DNA from: Chionoecetes opilio
Lineage: Eukaryota; Arthropoda; Malacostraca; Decapoda; Majidae
Assembly: GCA_016584305.1 (NCBI GenBank)
Contig: JACEEZ010022721.1
Span: forward strand, 178,501-242,500
Direction: 5' to 3'
DNA: 64,000 bases
Numbering within the stretch: position 1 is the stretch's first letter; every line of letters begins with the position of its first letter. Made by a program: the position numbers and the translations under genes. Positions 23,107 through 37,652 of this stretch are shown piece after piece. The notes under the pieces were generated by a model. The model searched no databases and was not told the DNA's origin. It saw only the letters and a list, made by a program, of their open reading frames with translations.

Positions 23107-23706
23107 TATTTTATTTACATGTAGCATGTTTTATTGGGGGCGATGTTCACACTGTTTTCTAAGACAGTACTGCTGCGTCTGGCAAACGCTTGTCAAAATA
23201 CAATAAGCAATGCCTTGGAAAAAAGAAGAATATATAATGCCGAAATCATTCTGTTGCTGCGACCAAGTAGGTTATAATTGTGGAGGCGGCATGCCGCGCA
23301 TTGTGGAGGGAAGATTGAATCAAAACATTGCGACTTCACGCGTCGACTCATTGCACTTCCAGGTTTTCTATCTAATTGATACACAATAATAACAGGAAAA
23401 TATGACTGCCTAGGTATAGATAACTTCTAAACATTCGTTATTGACTATATAATATCATAGAGTAACATTTCCATCGCCTCCTCAACTATAACCTACCTGT
23501 TTATTTGGTTATATACATGTTTTACAGAATCAGGCTTCTATACAATATACATATAGAAGAAAATAGTTCTTAATATTATACTTTTGTGTTTTAAGTGTAG
23601 TGGAATAAGCCCATATTTTGTTTTCCAATAGACCAAATTATTATCAACTTGTTGAGTTAAAACTGCCAGCGACCACTGGCATTTCGAGTTTCAGTTCTCT
23701 CTAATT
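23107..23706. repeat. orphan TIR element, copy 1 (left end truncated)
   Basis: Shares CGATGTTCACACTG, GACAGTACTGCTGCGTCTGG, TTCACGCGTCGACTCATTGC and the right end GCCAGCGACCACTGGC...CAGTTCTCTCTAATT with the copies at 40196-41197 and 56822-57708. The left TIR is missing. Confidence 0.8.
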
Positions 23707-24110
23707 GAGGATTCCTGTGAAGTGACTGTATTGACAGGGACTGAGTTGACAGTGTCTGAGTTAACAAGGATAACCCTATTTTCTCTCCTTATTGCAGTGT
23801 CAGTGAGCTGAAGGCTGGGATGTGTAGCTGCATATTTAAGGGCTTTTTTTATGTATACTGTCAAGGGTTTTTTCATGTCTGCCTCTGACAAAATATGTGC
23901 AAAATCTTTCGGCAGTGCTGTAGTAAGTATTGAGACAAATATATCAAATATACCTCTTTGCCTGCTGGCTTCATGGCCTCTAAATTATCTACGATGCCTT
24001 CAATTCTAATAAACAGCTCGGTAAGCGTTTCTCTTGGCTGGCGTGTCACAGATGATAATTTCACTCATCAAACTTGGAAGTGATCTCTCCTCATAATATA
24101 TCTCTAGGAA
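23690..24110 (-). pseudogene. gag-like retroelement fragment
   Basis: Minus-strand frames read ELFIRIEGIVDNLEAMKPAG, then, after a frame change, EADMKKPLTVYIKKALKYAA. This resembles the helical gag region of a retroelement, possibly BEL/Pao, but I see no zinc knuckle or other diagnostic motif. Frame changes mean it is dead. Confidence 0.3.
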
Positions 24111-27747
<3,637 letters not shown>

Positions 27748-28161
27748 TGCCGTTCCCCCAACACCTTAGTTATTTTCATTCAATAATCTTGGAAACTTAT
27801 GACAAATAGCTGCACTGTTCATTATATTATAGGTTGGAACTAAGTATTTCAAAATTGCTGAATCCGTACTTATGTGGGGCTGTGACACGCAGCTTTTCAT
27901 TCTCTCTTATTTATTTAACACATCTTTATAGCTATTGCTAAAACAACTACACAAAAACTCTTCATGTTTAACTAACAGTTCTTATACATATAGTTACTGG
28001 GGACAACATGGTATACTCCTACACCAGGCAAACACTTCATGTTTAACTAACACTTCCTAGACACACAGTCTCTTTATGACAACACGGTATACACCTATAC
28101 AAGACAAAGATACTTCATGACAAAGACACTTCAGCCACTACAGAAAATCTACGTCACTTAC

Positions 28162-28209
28162 CACATTGACGGTGAACAAAAGTAGCGTCGAGCGGGAGAG
28201 AGCCTTCAT
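28162..28209 (-). CDS. 16-codon signal-peptide-like leader exon in the 3' LTR
   Basis: ATG at 28209 opens 16 codons differing from the LTR C exon by about one residue. It ends at a GTAAGT donor in phase 0. Being in the 3' LTR it would be copied to the 5' LTR in a new provirus, where it could splice to env. Confidence 0.55.
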
Positions 28210-28838
28210 CTTAATAAGGGAAGTCTACAGTGAGCTCAGAGCTCCGTGTATATTTGCTGCTGCTCTCCTCGCTACAGCTGTTTTGTACAATGTCTTGAGG
28301 CAACTTTCCTGTACGTAAGGTTACTTTAACCTACTTAATATCTATGACCTTATTTTTAAAATATTCATGCACTTAATATTACGTTGCATTTCGCTCCGAT
28401 GGAGTCTATGGTCAGGAAAGAATGTTTACGTTATATTAGTCCTTATCTTACGTTAATGTACTATATTAGCTCTTATCTTACGTTACTGTACATGAGTAAC
28501 GAACTTGTTCGGGCATACATGACGAAATATTGCACTCCCTGATCTCCTAACCTTTTGACCGGAGGGTGGTGCAAATATATGAGGTGTATTTATGAGGTGT
28601 TGACGCTTTCATGATGTGGCACACTAGAAAGGTTTTAGCAAGCCCTTCTTATCGCTTTGTGTATATGAACACGAGTCTGACTTATGTACACTGGTCCCCC
28701 TTACGGCCTTACACTCTTGACATATGTTCTCTCCTCCCTCTATTTTCTCTCCTTCCTCTATTTTCTCTCCTTCCTCCTCATTCCTGTATATAATATTGTC
28801 TGTGGCAGGCTCATTTAAATGTAACTGTTCATTTGAGC

Positions 28839-29445
28839 TGTTCGTGCGGGTTTCTATGCACCGGTAGTCATGCACTTTTGTCATGCATGGGTTGGAATAA
28901 TCAGTTGGTTATCTTTCTTCTTTTAATAAAGGATAACAAAGTACTTTCATTCACTTGTAGTGTTCAGGAACTATCTATATCACTCTGTGTTCACTCGCGT
29001 GTAGAATGTTCAAGTTCTCACTCTGTGTCTCGTGTTCACTGCCTCTCGTGTTTCACTCGTAATGTTGGTCCTTGCCCACGGGTCGCGTGTGGGACTATAC
29101 ACACTCAGTCACGTGTGTGTCTTACGTGGACCAAAAGTTATCTGCCCAAAAAGTGAGTCTTTTCACATCTAACCTATAACCATGACGTCACGTCGCGTCA
29201 CGTTTTGTAGGGACCTATTAGAGACAAGACATACAGTGATCTCCTTTTCTCTTCAGCCAATCATGAAAGCCAAGGAACTGCTGAAACTACATTTTTGGAA
29301 TCTAAACCATCTTTTGTGATGACAAGCAGGAAGAATTATCGGTTGTACAAGAATTCTGGCGTACATTTTCTCGCTCTCTCTCTCGGTAATAAATCAATCT
29401 AGCTAACTTATTTCTATCCTTATTCAGACTAAAACACCTATTACA
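28839..29445 (+). mobile_element. 607-bp solo LTR of an unrelated element, inserted in the provirus LTR
   Basis: Starts TGTTCGTGCG, ends CACCTATTACA (TG...CA), flanked by GAGC at 28835-28838 and 29446-29449. Removing it restores the LTR sequence seen in the 5' LTR near 36960. An AATAAA about 55 bases from the right end favours plus orientation. No coding content. Confidence 0.85.
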
Positions 29446-31360
29446 GAGCCTACAAAACGGACTGCTTGCATGTTCTCCATATTACCCTGTTGATGGTGTT
29501 CAGAGACTCGCCTCGGGGTACGACACACCCCCGTTCCCAAGATGACACGTCCTCGTGTCATATGGGGTCGGTGGGGGCGTGCGACCATGGACAGCCATGA
29601 AGAGTGGACATCAGGGGATGTCGGCGGCGTTGGAAGGGCAGGCAAGGCCCACAGACGAGAGAAGCCGTACCACACGGCTCCCATCAGTGCCATACCTGCG
29701 GGGAGACTCGCGCCCATCAGCACCCATACCCACCAGACGGCAGCACTTGGAGCTGCAGCCGGTGTGGGCGGCGGGGCAATGGGCCGGAGTCGGGGCGCCA
29801 ACAGGTCTAAAGAAGTCGGGTGATAGGTTGCCATAGAAGGTAGTGTGGCATTCGGCAACTCAGTCAAGACTCGCCGTTCCCAGCCCGCTAGGAGGGGGGC
29901 CAGGGGGAGCGAGGAAGGATTCACGCTCAAGGGGGTTGCCTCGACCACCTCGTCTAAGGCGGGGAGAGCAAACGTATCGGCGTGGACTGCACAACTGGAC
30001 CCGACCGTCAGGACGCCGGTCCTATTGATGGACTGCCGTATTTTGTTGATGGGACCAGAGGGACAGACCATAGTTAGGGTGGTAGGTCTGTCAACGCTGA
30101 AAGCCCACCCAGAGGATATGCGGTGGAAGGTGGGCCGGAATCTCTTTACCAATTGTTTGGGACACAGGGCGGCAGCGTCATCTGTATCTAAAAAGACAGC
30201 AATCTCACAGACCATCTGGTCTGTGGTGTAAATAGGCCCTGTAGGTGGACAAATAAGCAGAGCAGCATGCCTGCGGCATTGGGACAGGTCTTGACTCAAC
30301 ATGTAAAAATTTCTGTTCTCCGAGACCACTAAGTATTTGGAAGATGGATCAATTTGAACAAAATAATTAGAATCAATTGAGGGGATCCGTGAGGGGAAAC
30401 TATGTATGTTGAAGACATCAAAAATATCTGACGGATCCCCGCGCATCGGGATCGTGACATAGTAACATAGATTTCCTTTTAGGGCTGAGTGTCTTGTATA
30501 TACTTGTATGATGTCTCGGTACAGAGATAGAAACTCAGACTCCGCAGGGAATAACAGGCCTGGGAGCTTCAGTGAAGCTGTTCTTAATATATCTAACAAA
30601 ACATCATCAGGGATTATAAGTGGTGATGCATATGTCTGCAACATTTCCATGAATCCTATTTTCATATTAGTGAAATCATGATCTAGGTCAGATAATGCTA
30701 ACTGAATTAATGAAATAGTTTCCATTATTCTAATATCACCCTCCATCTCCAAAGTCTGCACAGAAAATGTTCTTATAATAGTAGCAGCAGTCTCAGCGGC
30801 GACCTCTAGATGGTTAATTGCTGAGTTCACATGTCTAAGATCCCTGATAGTTATATTTAAGATTTCAGAATGAACATTTAGGGTCCTCCTTTCTTCTTCA
30901 GTGATATGGTTTAAAGTCTCTAGATTGCTGTGGATTTTATCCACTTGCTCCTGTGTGGCAGTTCCAAATAGTAAATTAGCCAGTGAACCAATAAAGTTAA
31001 CTGCACCTCGAGCATACCTCGAATGTGGCGCGCGTCCACCAACAGATGCTAAGAACGCAGCTGCTTCTTTGAAAGCTTATTTAAATTCCTAATTTGAAAA
31101 ACCGTCTAGGAGTTGTTTTAAGCAAATCAAATTGTTGGATATGAGCGATTCATGTGCTCCATACTCCACGTCACGTCTGCAGTAAGATTTAAGGCGTCTA
31201 TCATTGGACGAAGCACTACGTTTGTGTTGACTTGGATCGGTACAATGTATGATCTGCCGGTAATCATCATCTTAAAAGCTGGCGTAAAGGCCAATCCAGC
31301 TTTAACAGGTTGCTCTTGAGCAGGGTGTATTGTTCTCAAACGTGAATCCATGCCGATAGC
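29424..31360 (-). pseudogene. env: env, F-protein-like envelope of an errantivirus-like element
   Basis: The minus-strand exon starts after the splice acceptor at 31361. The first part (to 31127) reads as the N-terminal subunit. Next come an Arg-X-X-Arg cleavage motif (about 31008-31019), a GAVNFIGSLANLLFG fusion-peptide-like segment, a long helical region, a Cys-containing ectodomain and a transmembrane stretch (WWVWVLMGASLPAGMALMG, near 29.7 kb). This is the layout of baculovirus F and insect errantivirus Env, membrane-fusion proteins. At least two frame disruptions between 31127 and about 31030 and a stop near 31079 break it. The frame ends inside the 3' LTR at 29424. Confidence 0.8.
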
Positions 31361-31385
31361 CTGCAACAATCAGAAAAACAGGCAA
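31361..31385 (-). promoter_or_regulatory. splice acceptor at the start of env
   Basis: On the minus strand TGCCTGTTTTTCTGATTG, then TTGCAG, precedes the env exon: a pyrimidine tract plus AG. The first env codons follow in phase 0, matching the phase of the LTR leader donors. It lies just downstream of the pol stop region, the usual place for an env acceptor. Confidence 0.7.
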
Positions 31386-31415
31386 TTACTCTAAGAATTC
31401 TTGTCCATACTTGTA

Positions 31416-34079
31416 TTACTTCCCACGACCTCTATGCTCAATTGGTTTTGACATAATAAAATGTAATTCAGGAACTGATGAATTTGAACGTAATTGACGC
31501 CGGGGTGGGAGGTTTATTTCTGCCTCCCCGTGAATTGAGTCCAAAGAATGTCGGGGTGACTGACCCGCGGCCTGTGGTGAGGCCGGGCCGGTGGGCGCCT
31601 CTTCGTCCACCTCTAGGTCGTCTGGGAGGGGCTGCCCGCCTGACGCACCATTAAACATTGTCTCTAATGTCTCCCTGTATGTTGGGAACCTTCCATTGCG
31701 TCTGACGTCGATCTCATCCTCTATGTCCCTGCTTCTCTCGCCTTTCTCGTCCCATGGAAAAGCTTGTCTAATGTTACGTACATTTGCCGTGGTTAGTGCG
31801 CCTTCCGGGACCACTTTCACGTTATCAGTGTGAATTATTTTTATCTTACCACCTCGGATTCTTTTGACTTTAAGAACTACGTCACATATCTTATCCACTA
31901 CTCGGTATGGTCCCTCATAAAAGGGTTGGAGTTTTCTAGGTTCTCCAACTTTTGGTACATTCTTGAGGTAAACTCTGTCACCAAGCTCTACTGGGAGAAC
32001 CTTTGTTCTCTTAAATCTCCTCTCATTTTCTAATCTTCCTTCTTCTAGGAATTGTTGACAAGTATTATATATCTTTTTTGTCATTAGTACTGTCTCCCTC
32101 CTATAATCTTCAATGTTATAGAGAGGTTTTTCTGGTTGCTCTAGTGCTTCATAAGGCACTTTAGCATCTCTCATATGTAGGAGGAAAAAAGGTGAATCTT
32201 TAATTACTCGGTGAAATGCAGTATTATATGCGTGTGAAGCCGTAGGAAGCCATTTATCCCATGCTTGTCCGTTGTCTTCACACAAGGTACGAAGGATGTT
32301 AATGAGTGTCGCATTCTGCCTTTCAATTATCCCATTGCTACTAGGGTGATAAGGCGTTGTATGGAGATGTTTTATCCCCATCAAATCAGTCAATGCCGCA
32401 AAAATTTCGTTTACGAATTCGCGGCCATTATCTGTAATCAGTATTTCTGGCGCACCTTGTACACAAATTACATGATTGTAAAATGCCTGCGCTACTTCTC
32501 TTGCACTCTTTGTTTTCAGCGGTACTGCTATCAAATATCGTGTCATCACATCTACTACTGTCATTATATACCGATTGGTATCATCTGAAGTACTAACTGG
32601 ACCCACTAGGTCCATGTGCACACGCTCAAACGGACTACCTATCTTTGGGTAGCTTTGTAGGGGTGCTCGAGCTCTCTGGCTCCTTTTGCAATTCCTACAC
32701 ACGGGGCACAGGTTACAATAGTCTACTACATCAGATTTCATCCCTGGCCAATATGCAAATTTCTTACATCTGGCCAACGTTGTTTTAACGCCTCCGTGTC
32801 CTGCAGGATCCACGTGATGCGCTAAAGCAAGCGCTGAAAGGATAAACCCGGGCGGTACAACTATTCCCCTACTTTCGCGACCATAACTGTCGCAACTGAC
32901 TCTATATAAGACGTCCTCTTCTACAAACATTTGATCCAAAGGAAACTTCTTCCTATTGATCATCTGGTCAGTGGCCAGATATCTACCTCGTGCAACTATC
33001 GTTTTAACTCGGCCGAGTTCGGGGTCATTATCTTGACCTTTTCTTACGTCATCTCTATTCCACGTCTTGAAATCTTGGAACTTCTTATTAGTAGTACTGA
33101 TCAGTAATACACGTCTTCCTATTTCTTCTTCCAACATATCACTTTCCTGAAGATTTATTCTAGACAGGAAGTCTGCAACAACATTTTGTCTACCTGGCAA
33201 GTACTCAACAGTAAAAGCATATTCTCCTAACAGCGTTTGCCTTCGTGCAATACGACTGCTAGGACTTTTGGCTTTTAATATCCACACTAAAGGTCTGTGG
33301 TCGCTCTGGATATTTACTTTGTATCCCAAAATAAGAGACCTGTTTACGGTAAGACCATAAATTACTGCAAGGGCCTCACGCTCTACAGCTGAGTAATTCT
33401 TCTCTGCTGAGTTTAATGCACGACTAAAAAAGGCAAGAGGGCGAACTGCGCCAGTTTCATCAGCTTGCTGCAACACTCCGCCTAGGCAATGATCCGACGC
33501 ATCCGTCGTCAACATGAAAGGTAGAGTGAAGTCAGGAAACTTCAATGTAATATCATGAGTAAGCTTTTCCTTTATGAGGCAAAAAGCATTATGTGCATTT
33601 TCATTCCAAGTTATTGGATGATTTGATTTCTTATCTTTCCCTTGTCCTGTTAACAGCTTCTGTATTGGTGCTGCTATCTCGGAATATTTATGTATGAACT
33701 TCCGATAGTAATTTACAAAACCTATGAAGCTCTGTACTTCCTTCACTGTTCTTGGCACTGGAATGTTCTTTAGTGTGTCTATTTTCTCTGGTTGAGGTTT
33801 TATTCCCTCTTCACTGATAATGTGTCCTAAGTAGGAGACTTCTTTTTTAAAGAATTGACATTTATCTATCCTAAGAGACATATTTGCGTCGGCAAGACGG
33901 CTTATCACCCTTTCTAGGTTAATCACATGATTTTCAAAGGCAGGTCCCAATACTATTATATTATCCAAATAAACTTGGGCAATCTTTCCCACTAGCCCCG
34001 TCAATATGTGATTTACAATGCGTTGATAAGCGCTGGGCGCTGTCTTTAATCCAAACGGGAGACAAGTGTACTCCCACAA
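31416..34079 (-). pseudogene. pol: pol: RT (C-terminal part), RNase H, integrase of the env provirus
   Basis: The 887-codon open frame covers, in order: RT fingers/palm (LPFGLKTAPSAYQR), catalytic box at residues 37-40 reading YLDN instead of YLDD, thumb, RNase H (TTDASDHCLGG, FFSRALNSAEKNYSAVERE), integrase zinc domain (HHVDPAGHGG...CPVCRNC), integrase core with HMDLVGP (about residue 488), ITDNGREF (about 548) and GIIERQN (about 584), and a C-terminal domain (YEGPYRVVDKI). The frame opens at a TTG just after a frameshift, so 34079 is not a real start. The YLDN change should abolish polymerisation. Confidence 0.92.
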
Positions 34080-34099
34080 ACCGTAAGGTGTAGCAAATG

Positions 34100-34935
34100 C
34101 AGTTTTTTTCCATACTCTCAGGTGCTAAAGGTACCTGATGATAACCAGAGCGTAGGTCAAGAGATGTAAAGATTATACTCTGGCCTAGCTGGTTGAGTAT
34201 AGTGTTAATGTTGGGAAGTGGGTGTCTATCATCAATAATTTGATCATTTAATTTCCTAAAATCAAGACACAGTCTTATACCTCCGTCCTTTTATGAGACA
34301 GGAACAAGAGGTGCATTGTGTGGTAAATAGCTTGGCTGAATCACTCCTTGTGACTGCAATTCTTTTAATTGCTGTTCAATGGGGGCAAGATGCTTGATAG
34401 GAATAGGGTAAGGCTTACTGTATACTGGTTCCTCTGTCTTTTGCTTTATGGTGTGATAATAGTAAGGGGTTATCGTCAATGGCTCTTCCTTCAGCGCGAA
34501 CACTGAAGGATATTTATTTACTAGTTTGGTTAGAGCCACATTCTCTCGACTTCCTGACGGGAAGCAAGCTTCTATCATCTTCTTTAACTCTGCCTGTTTA
34601 TGCCTTTGCCTTTCTTGCGTCCTCTCGCATGTCTCTTCTGTACTTGCACTACAGTCCGTGGCAGGCGGTTCTGCATATGTTACCGCACTGCATGTAGTGA
34701 TATGGCCTAATAACTGTTCAGGGGTCAGGTATATATACTCTGAGCTGGGATTTGCATAGGGGATAATAAACTTACTTTTATTCCCCTGCTGGTTGTTCGT
34801 ACCCCGTACTATGCCTGGGTACAAGAGTCTACCACATTTATCGGCAGGATTAGGCAGGAAAAGTCCCTCCTTACACGCTACCTGCGCTTCAAGCTCCACG
34901 TAGCCCACCATCCCGGGCGGCAGTGCGATTTCCAA
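34100..34935 (-). pseudogene. pol: pol: protease-RT linker and RT N-terminal part
   Basis: The 34291-34935 frame leads to the RT start (YSKPYPIPIKHLAPIEQQL, GVIQPS). It meets a TAA at 34291-34293, continues with GGIRLCLDFRKLN and SLDLRSGYHQ (first catalytic Asp), and is then shifted by an extra A in an A-run near 34105. The downstream RT continues in the next frame from 34079. These two lesions split the RT. Confidence 0.85.
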
Positions 34936-35100
34936 TTCACTCTTTACCTTATACTGCTTGTTTTGTTCTGCACCTTTTTCGTTTTCCTCCGATTTACTTT
35001 CACCATCATCTCTTTGATCATTTTGCTCCTCCTCATGTCAACTGTTAGGATAATTACTTATTCATCCATCGGGAGCATCCATTATCTGGAGTTCCATTTC

Positions 35101-35553
35101 TCAAAAGGTTAGCGCTAACGCTCTCGCACTAGGACCTCCACCTCCATTATTAATATGGACTGGGTGGACTGCGGCATCTTTTCTAAATATAAAATCTAGT
35201 CCTAAGATCATGGGCGTCGGCAAAGTTATTTCTTTGCTGACTACAACACAAGTCTGCTCTTCGACCCCATGTCCTACGTTAATGCTACTCTTGCCTCCCC
35301 CTACTGTAGGTACTACATTACTTAACACACTATGTAAATGTTGAGGCGTTGTTTGCACATACTTACCTCCCCGCGCTTCAAATAACTCTTCTTCTATCAA
35401 CGTGTTCGTTGCTCCACTATCTATGACAGCGGGTGTCGGGGCTTGGCCTGCTCCCACGAAAGTCATTAAACAAAACAAACTAGTTCTCTCGTGGAAATAG
35501 GCTATTAGGCCCGGACTTAAATTGGCGTTTTTTTTTGTCCTTGGCGTTGCCAA
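35101..35553 (-). pseudogene. retropepsin (protease) region
   Basis: AVIDSGATNTLI is the aspartic protease active-site motif, followed by PTPMILGLDFI near the C-terminal end. The enzyme would cleave Gag-Pol. The frame stops at 35101, and stops follow before the next pol frame, so it is no longer joined to RT. It overlaps the end of the zinc-knuckle frame in a different register, as expected for gag-pol frameshifting or later damage. Confidence 0.85.
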
Positions 35554-36766
35554 GTTTGTCTACGGTCATCGTTTGCGTATCTCTCATGTCCCGGTCGCAT
35601 AGGAGCACTCGGTGTTACTGGCGGGCGTCTGTTATCGCACCCAACAGCCCGATGTCCTTGTTGCCCGCACTGCCAACATCCACTTCTCTGCCCTTGCCTT
35701 GGATTACGCACAGCGGCTTGGCCCTGTTTACAATAGCTAGCTATATGACCCACTCGACCACACTTGAAACATACACTGTCACGAGGAGCCTGTGGACGTC
35801 TTTGTCCGTAATTATTGTTAGGAGGAAATGTATTATTGTCCCGACGCCTCACTGCAGGGGCGCGGTCATGAGGAAAGTTGTTGGTTGCCACGGGCTCCGT
35901 CACACCTACTACACTTACTAGGGCTAGAGTCGTGATATGTCTTTCCCTAGCTACGTCAGAGTCTCGCAGCTTAAGGTTGGGACTGGCATCGATATAAGCA
36001 TAGCCTTGATGCAAAATTTGTAAAGGCTCTTGAACTTGTGCTGGGGTAAGATGATATTGAAAGATAGCAGGAAGACACTCCAACAGACGTGTTGGAGTGT
36101 CTTCCAGGTCTCCCAGTGGAGACCTGGAGTGGAGAAAGAAAAAAATTATACACCTCTTTGTGTCCAGGTTGAAGGCGAGATAAATCACAATATGCGGTGT
36201 CAAGTCTGATGTAGAAATCACGCAGTTTCTCCTGGTTTACGTTTGGCAGATTCGAACAAAGCTACTTGACCCTTCTGTGATTTATCAGTGGGATACATTT
36301 TAAGATCAGCATCCCTTACTGCTACGTAATTTTGTCCTTCGTACTTTATGGCACTTTCCAGGTATGTGAGTGCATTACCAAGAGTATACTGTTTTGCTAA
36401 TTCTAATCGTCCGACATCATCCCAGTTTAGAATTGTTCGGGACTCCAGGTCCTTGAAAAAATCTTTAGGATTCCTATGACAAGGAAGGGTGGGGCATGGA
36501 GCGTATCTTTCAGCTCCTCCACAAAAATACTTTAGTCCCGAAACTCTACCAAAATCCTTTAAGGTATGACGAGCAAGAAGTATAGACAAGTCTTCAGGGG
36601 AAACAAATATATTACCCCATGTGGCACCCTGGTTGTTCGCGTCTGATGAACCTACACCCGTCATGTTATATATGATTTCGTCTTCACTGTCACTATCAAA
36701 TTCGTCGATAAAGCCGTGCTGGTGCACGAAGTCGCTGTCAAACCTTACTGCTGAGTGGCCGTACAT
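35517..36766 (-). pseudogene. gag: gag with two zinc knuckles, frame-broken
   Basis: ATG at 36766 opens a 182-codon frame with a gypsy-type capsid region (FKDLESRTILNWDDVGRLEL). It breaks near 36225. The next piece (KLRDFYIRLDTAYCDLSRL) is in another frame, which is lost again around a double hairpin at 36070-36127. The last frame carries two CX2CX4HX4C knuckles: CFKCGRVGHIASYC and CWQCGQQGHRAVGC. Gag would form the particle and bind RNA through the knuckles. At least two frame changes make it non-functional. Confidence 0.88.
36070..36127. repeat. two adjacent perfect hairpins inside gag
   Basis: Hairpin 1: 16-bp arms (36070-36085 and 36090-36105) around GACG. Hairpin 2: 10-bp arms (36104-36113 and 36118-36127) around CAGT. 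They share two bases. Both are perfect and lie at a gag frame break, consistent with template-switch mutation. Confidence 0.9.
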
Positions 36767-36827
36767 CTAACACATACTCGCATGTTTCACTGTTCTTACA
36801 ATGACATAATTATTACAAGTGTCACAA

Positions 36828-36844
36828 CCCCACACCTGACACCA
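36828..36844 (-). promoter_or_regulatory. primer binding site of the env provirus
   Basis: On the minus strand TGGTGTCAGGTGTGGGG begins three bases after the 5' LTR end. TGG pairs with the tRNA CCA end. The sequence is in the style of tRNA-Leu primed insect gypsy elements; the tRNA identity is from memory of the style and not checked. Confidence 0.65.
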
Positions 36845-36847
36845 GTT

Positions 36848-37048
36848 TGTCGTTCCCCATCCCTTTAATTATTTTCCTTCATTTGCTCGGGGAACCTTCT
36901 CCCCTTCCTCTTCAATCCTGTATACAATATTGTCTGTGTCAGGCTCATTTAAATGTAACTGTTCATTTGAGCCTACAAAACGGACTGCTTGCATGTTTTC
37001 CTTGTTATCTTGGTGATGGTGTTCAGAGACTCGCCTCGGGTCCCGACA
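36848..37048 (-). mobile_element. 5' LTR of the env provirus, internally deleted (201 bp)
   Basis: Starts TGTCGGGACC at 37048 and ends GGGAACGACA at 36848. It keeps about the first 150 and last 50 bases of the 1167-bp LTR. TATA, leader exon and donor are all gone, so this copy could not be transcribed normally or make spliced env. Confidence 0.8.
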
Positions 37049-37126
37049 CACGAAGAGGCTCACGTGCACATCATATGGAGTTTTTAGAGGATGGCAGCTA
37101 TTGGTTTATCTGCGGGGGGGGGGGTA

Positions 37127-37187
37127 ACTATCTTGAGCATTTCATTATCTGATGTTGATGATCAGATAATGAAATGCTCAAGATAGT
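37127..37187. repeat. 27-bp perfect hairpin
   Basis: Arms 37127-37153 and 37161-37187 are exact complements around GTTGATG. A G-run lies just left. Confidence 0.9.
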
Positions 37188-37291
37188 AAGTACGCATGGA
37201 GTGCGATCTTTGTTATAAACTGACTATTCAGTTTAACAAAAAATCTATACTGATTCACTTTCACAGAAACACTGCAGTGTCACGATTTATT

Positions 37292-37652
37292 GACAGCGAG
37301 CAAAGCTCGCTGTCGCTTACCATAAGACCCGTAGAACCAAGTTTCCGCCAAAAAGTGTATAACTACTCCTAATTATTGTCGGATTGAGCTGAAATTTAAC
37401 ATGCAAGTAGTGCTGTCAAAATCAATGGGGGTCGTCGGAAGAATTTTTTTGCGTAAAACAAGCCCTTAATGAGTAATTAGCGTAAACTACTCCTAATTAT
37501 TGTCGGATTGAGCTGACATTCGACATCCAAGTAGTGCTGTCAAAATCAATGGGAGTCTGTATAACAAACTTTTTGCATAGAACAAGCCCTTAATGAGTAA
37601 TTCACGTAATGAGTTAATTGGCTGGAACGTGGCTCGTTGTCACGTTCCAGCC
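37292..37652. repeat. 124-bp tandem duplication bracketed by two hairpins
   Basis: Two copies start AACTACTCCTAATTATTG at 37361 and 37485. To the left is GACAGCGAGC-AAA-GCTCGCTGTC (37292-37314). To the right is GGCTGGAACGTG with its complement (37620-37652). This could be a satellite unit or a small element; no ORF. Confidence 0.75.

Larger units (their letters stand above)
27748..29525 (-). mobile_element. 3' LTR of the env provirus, with a nested solo LTR
   Basis: On the minus strand it starts TGTCGTACCC at 29525 and ends GGGGGAACGGCA at 27748. Subtracting the 607-bp insertion (28839-29445) and its 4-bp duplication leaves 1167 bp, the same as solo LTR C, with the same order of blocks. A purine-rich GGGAACGGGGGTG precedes it, suited to the plus-strand primer. 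The TATA position reads TGTACAAAA, so this promoter looks damaged. Confidence 0.85.

Noticed and set aside
29542..30231. Plus-strand frames of 90-130 codons opposite env
   Set aside because: Shadows of the GC-rich env reading frame; no family signature.
37128..37186. microRNA gene
   Set aside because: Perfect complementarity with a 7-base loop and no bulges is atypical for an animal pre-miRNA; no expression evidence.
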